Assembly (NCBI GenBank): GCA_023259575.1
Contig: JALRHN010000034.1
Span: forward strand, 1-15,143
Reading direction: 5' to 3'
DNA: 15,143 bases
From: Candidatus Kapaibacterium sp.
GTDB taxonomy: Bacteria > Bacteroidota > Ignavibacteria > Kapaibacteriales > UBA961
Part shown: piece by piece, positions 13,047-15,143 of the stretch
Numbering within the stretch: position 1 is the first letter of the stretch
How the letters are laid out: the number at the start of each line of letters is the position of its first letter
Notes under the pieces: model-generated
The model's database searches: none
What the model was told of the DNA's origin: nothing
The model's input: only the letters and a program-made list of their open reading frames with translations
Translations under genes and position numbers: made by a program

Positions 13047-14447
13047 ATGAGCATTGTTTTTGGAACTGACGGATGGCGCGGAATTATCGCCCGCGATTTT
13101 ACCTATGATAATTTAGCATTGGTTGCAACTGCAACAGCTAATTATATTAAAAGAATAGGTGAAAAAAATTCAGCTGCAGTTATTGGATATGATACAAGAT
13201 TTATGTCTCGTGAATTTGCTGAAGAAACCGCAAGGATCTTTGCTCATCATGGTATTATTGTTCATTTGACACAATCTGTTTCTTCCACACCTCAAGTGTC
13301 ATTTCATACCAAGCAAAAAGGTGCTGTTTTAGGAATTGTGATTACAGCAAGCCATAATCCCCCAATTTATAATGGATTTAAAGTCAAAGGTAAATTTGGA
13401 GGCCCTGCATATCCTGAAGATATAGCAGAAATAGAACTAGAACTTGCTAAACTTGCTAATAAGGTTCCGAAAGCTCCGCCTAAATCCCTTGATCAATATA
13501 TTCTAGAAAGGGCTATACGACCGTTTGATGCTCAGGAATCATATCTTAGATATATAAGAAAGAAGATTGATCTTGACTTAATTAATTCGTCTAATTTTAC
13601 TATTCTATTAGATGCAATGTATGGTGCTGGACAAGGAATTCTTCCTAAAGTATTGCAGAATGTAGAGGAAATGCATGCTGAGTTTAATCCTTCTTTTGGT
13701 GAGATTAGCAATCCTGAGCCTATTCCAAACAATCTTCTTCCTTTTTTAGATAGAATCAAAGAAGGTAATTATTCAATTGGAATAGCAACAGATGGCGATG
13801 CCGATAGATTAGGTGCTGCAGATGAATGTGGAAATTTTGTTGATTCACAAAAGCTATTTATTCTGCTTTTGAAGTATATGTATGAAGACAAAAAGAAACG
13901 CGGTTCCGTTGTAAAAACTGTTTCCGTTACTTCTATGGTTGAACAATATTGTGCAAAACATAATTTACACTTAATTGAGACACCTGTAGGGTTTAAGCAT
14001 GTAGCTAAACTAATGAATGAGCAAAAAATTATTGTTGGTGGTGAAGAATCAGGTGGCTTAGGGACAATTCTCCATATCCCAGAGCGTGACGGCATTTTTA
14101 ATGCTCTTTTACTTATCGAAATGATGGCTCATCGTAAAAAAAGCTTGAAACAATTATGCGATGATCTTGATACCGAATTTGGCCCACATAGATATATGCG
14201 TAAAGATGTTCATGTAACAAGTCAACAAAAGAAAGTTATAATGAATGCTTGTGCAAAAGGTCCTGTGAAAATTGGACGTTATCCAGTTATTTCAACTGAA
14301 ACAAAAGATGGTTTTAAATTCTTTGTTGATAATGGATGGTTACTCATTCGTGCCTCTGGTACCGAACCTTTAATAAGATTCTATGCTGAAGCCGAAACTA
14401 TGGGTAAGGTTAATGAATTATTAGAAGAAGGCCTAAAACTTAGCTAA
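13047..14447 (+). CDS. Phosphohexomutase (phosphoglucomutase/phosphomannomutase family)
   Basis: An alpha-D-phosphohexomutase of 466 residues that moves phosphate between C1 and C6 of a hexose through a phosphoserine intermediate. It supplies glucose-1-phosphate or mannose-1-phosphate (or glucosamine-1-phosphate) for surface and storage polysaccharides. All four functional loops are intact: the active serine in VITASHNP (98-105, Ser102), the metal site ATDGDADRLG (247-256, Asp249/251/253), the sugar-specificity loop GGEESGG (331-337) and the phosphate-binding RASGTEPLIRFY (435-446). The N-terminus FGTDGWRG is typical. The GEESGG loop with glutamate fits glucose/mannose mutases, but the sequence alone does not exclude GlmM activity, so no symbol is given. 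It is 46 bases downstream of eno on the same strand and ends at a strong terminator. Confidence 0.93.
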   Translation: MSIVFGTDGWRGIIARDFTYDNLALVATATANYIKRIGEKNSAAVIGYDTRFMSREFAEETARIFAHHGIIVHLTQSVSSTPQVSFHTKQKGAVLGIVITASHNPPIYNGFKVKGKFGGPAYPEDIAEIELELAKLANKVPKAPPKSLDQYILERAIRPFDAQESYLRYIRKKIDLDLINSSNFTILLDAMYGAGQGILPKVLQNVEEMHAEFNPSFGEISNPEPIPNNLLPFLDRIKEGNYSIGIATDGDADRLGAADECGNFVDSQKLFILLLKYMYEDKKKRGSVVKTVSVTSMVEQYCAKHNLHLIETPVGFKHVAKLMNEQKIIVGGEESGGLGTILHIPERDGIFNALLLIEMMAHRKKSLKQLCDDLDTEFGPHRYMRKDVHVTSQQKKVIMNACAKGPVKIGRYPVISTETKDGFKFFVDNGWLLIRASGTEPLIRFYAEAETMGKVNELLEEGLKLS

Positions 14448-14462
14448 TTATTAAGATTTAAT

Positions 14463-14507
14463 AAACCTTTATTCGTTTGTCTTTTAGATTACGAGTAAAG
14501 GTTTTTT
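14463..14507 (+). terminator. Strong intrinsic terminator after the phosphohexomutase gene
   Basis: A 14-pair stem joins 14463-14476 to 14491-14504, with one G-T pair and a 14-base loop. The T run 14502-14507 overlaps the stem's 3' arm. It starts 16 bases after the stop codon and separates the eno unit from the uracil-DNA glycosylase gene. Confidence 0.9.
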
Positions 14508-14519
14508 ATATGTAACTAC

Positions 14520-15143
14520 ATGAAAGATAAAGTTATTACATATTTGCAGCAGCAAAAAGAATTATTTGGTCCTTTATTATATATAGAGCCTGCTTCTAAT
14601 CTAGATAACAATGCAATTAATCATGCAGATTCCTCACTCGTTTATCCTGAAACTATGGCATTAAGTATCGACCCCAATTGGAAGAATGCAGAAAATCTTC
14701 CGATATTATACCAAAATATTCATAATTGTCAGGAATGTTCTCTAGGATCAACAAGAAATTCTTTTGTATTTGGTACAGGTAATCCACAAGCTGATATTCT
14801 TATTATTGGTGAAGCCCCTGGAGCTGATGAAGATGCAAAAGGCGAACCATTTGTTGGTGCAGCTGGACAGCTCCTCACCAAAATATTGCAAGCCATAGGT
14901 TTTACCCGAGAAGAAGTATACATAGCAAATATTATTAAATGTCGTCCACCAAATAATAGACGTCCAGAAAAATCTGAAATAAACTCATGTGAACCTTATT
15001 TACAGAAGCAAATAGAAATTATCAAGCCTGCTTTTATTTTAGCATTGGGATTAACTGCTGTAAATACACTCTTAAAAAATGATCACAAAATGCAGGATAT
15101 TCGGGGTAAAATTCTTAATTATCATGGGGTTAATATGATTGCT
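14520..15143 (+). CDS. Uracil-DNA glycosylase, family 4 iron-sulfur type, cut by the window edge
   Basis: Family 4 uracil-DNA glycosylases remove uracil from DNA to start base-excision repair and carry a 4Fe-4S cluster. The 208 visible residues have a roughly 60-residue N-terminal extension, then cysteines at 70 and 73 (CQEC), the catalytic motif GEAPGADED (97-105), PFVGAAGQLL (110-119), and cysteines 141 (IKCRPPNNRRP) and 157 (NSCEPY), giving the four cluster ligands. The frame is open to the window end. The second catalytic motif, around a conserved HPS-type histidine, should lie just beyond and cannot be checked. The ATG at 14520 lies 13 bases after the T run of the upstream terminator and has no visible Shine-Dalgarno sequence. 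A nearby ATG at 14510 is followed at once by a stop. There is little room for a promoter outside the terminator itself. Confidence 0.93.
   Translation, partial: MKDKVITYLQQQKELFGPLLYIEPASNLDNNAINHADSSLVYPETMALSIDPNWKNAENLPILYQNIHNCQECSLGSTRNSFVFGTGNPQADILIIGEAPGADEDAKGEPFVGAAGQLLTKILQAIGFTREEVYIANIIKCRPPNNRRPEKSEINSCEPYLQKQIEIIKPAFILALGLTAVNTLLKNDHKMQDIRGKILNYHGVNMIA

Overview
The window comes from an AT-rich bacterium, most likely of the Bacteroidota/Chlorobiota (FCB) group. Three things point there. A secreted protein ends in a type IX secretion (Por) C-terminal sorting domain. Two upstream regions carry perfect TAnnTTTG promoter elements of the kind used by Bacteroidota sigma-A. One operon pairs an ECF sigma factor with an anti-sigma protein that appears to end in an outer-membrane beta-barrel. 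The groES operator is a classical CIRCE element (HrcA target). CIRCE alongside type IX secretion fits a Chlorobiota-side lineage (Ignavibacteria/Kapabacteria-like) or a deep Bacteroidota branch better than a typical gut Bacteroides. This placement is inference.

Layout. 1-1061 (minus): groES-groEL chaperonin operon, groEL cut by the window edge, with CIRCE upstream. 1170-3573 (plus): divergent pair of a cytoplasmic coiled-coil protein and gcvT (glycine cleavage T protein), closed by a bidirectional terminator. 3591-8671 (minus): four tightly packed genes, in transcription order ECF sigma factor, predicted dual-membrane anti-sigma factor, lipoprotein and a large modular type IX-secreted protein. 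8858-10792 (plus): TerC-family membrane protein and a PLP aminotransferase. 10892-11598 (plus): thioredoxin and pterin-4a-carbinolamine dehydratase, ending in a terminator. 11723-14447 (plus): enolase and a phosphohexomutase, ending in a strong hairpin terminator. 14520-end (plus): family 4 uracil-DNA glycosylase, cut by the window edge. No intergenic stretch exceeds 300 bp. I saw no tRNA, rRNA, CRISPR array, insertion sequence or prophage gene.

Most genes are housekeeping: protein folding, one-carbon metabolism, amino-acid metabolism, redox, glycolysis, sugar-phosphate interconversion and DNA repair. The unusual part is the 3591-8671 operon. Its products would occupy every layer of the envelope: cytoplasm (sigma), inner membrane through periplasm to outer membrane (anti-sigma with barrel), a lipid-anchored protein, and a secreted multidomain protein sorted by type IX secretion. 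The arrangement suggests an outer-surface sensing circuit in which the barrel or its surface partners control release of the sigma factor. The anti-sigma resembles the dual membrane-spanning (Dma) anti-sigma factors described in Bacteroides thetaiotaomicron. The lipoprotein and the type IX protein are candidate partners or outputs that I do not recognise as a described system.
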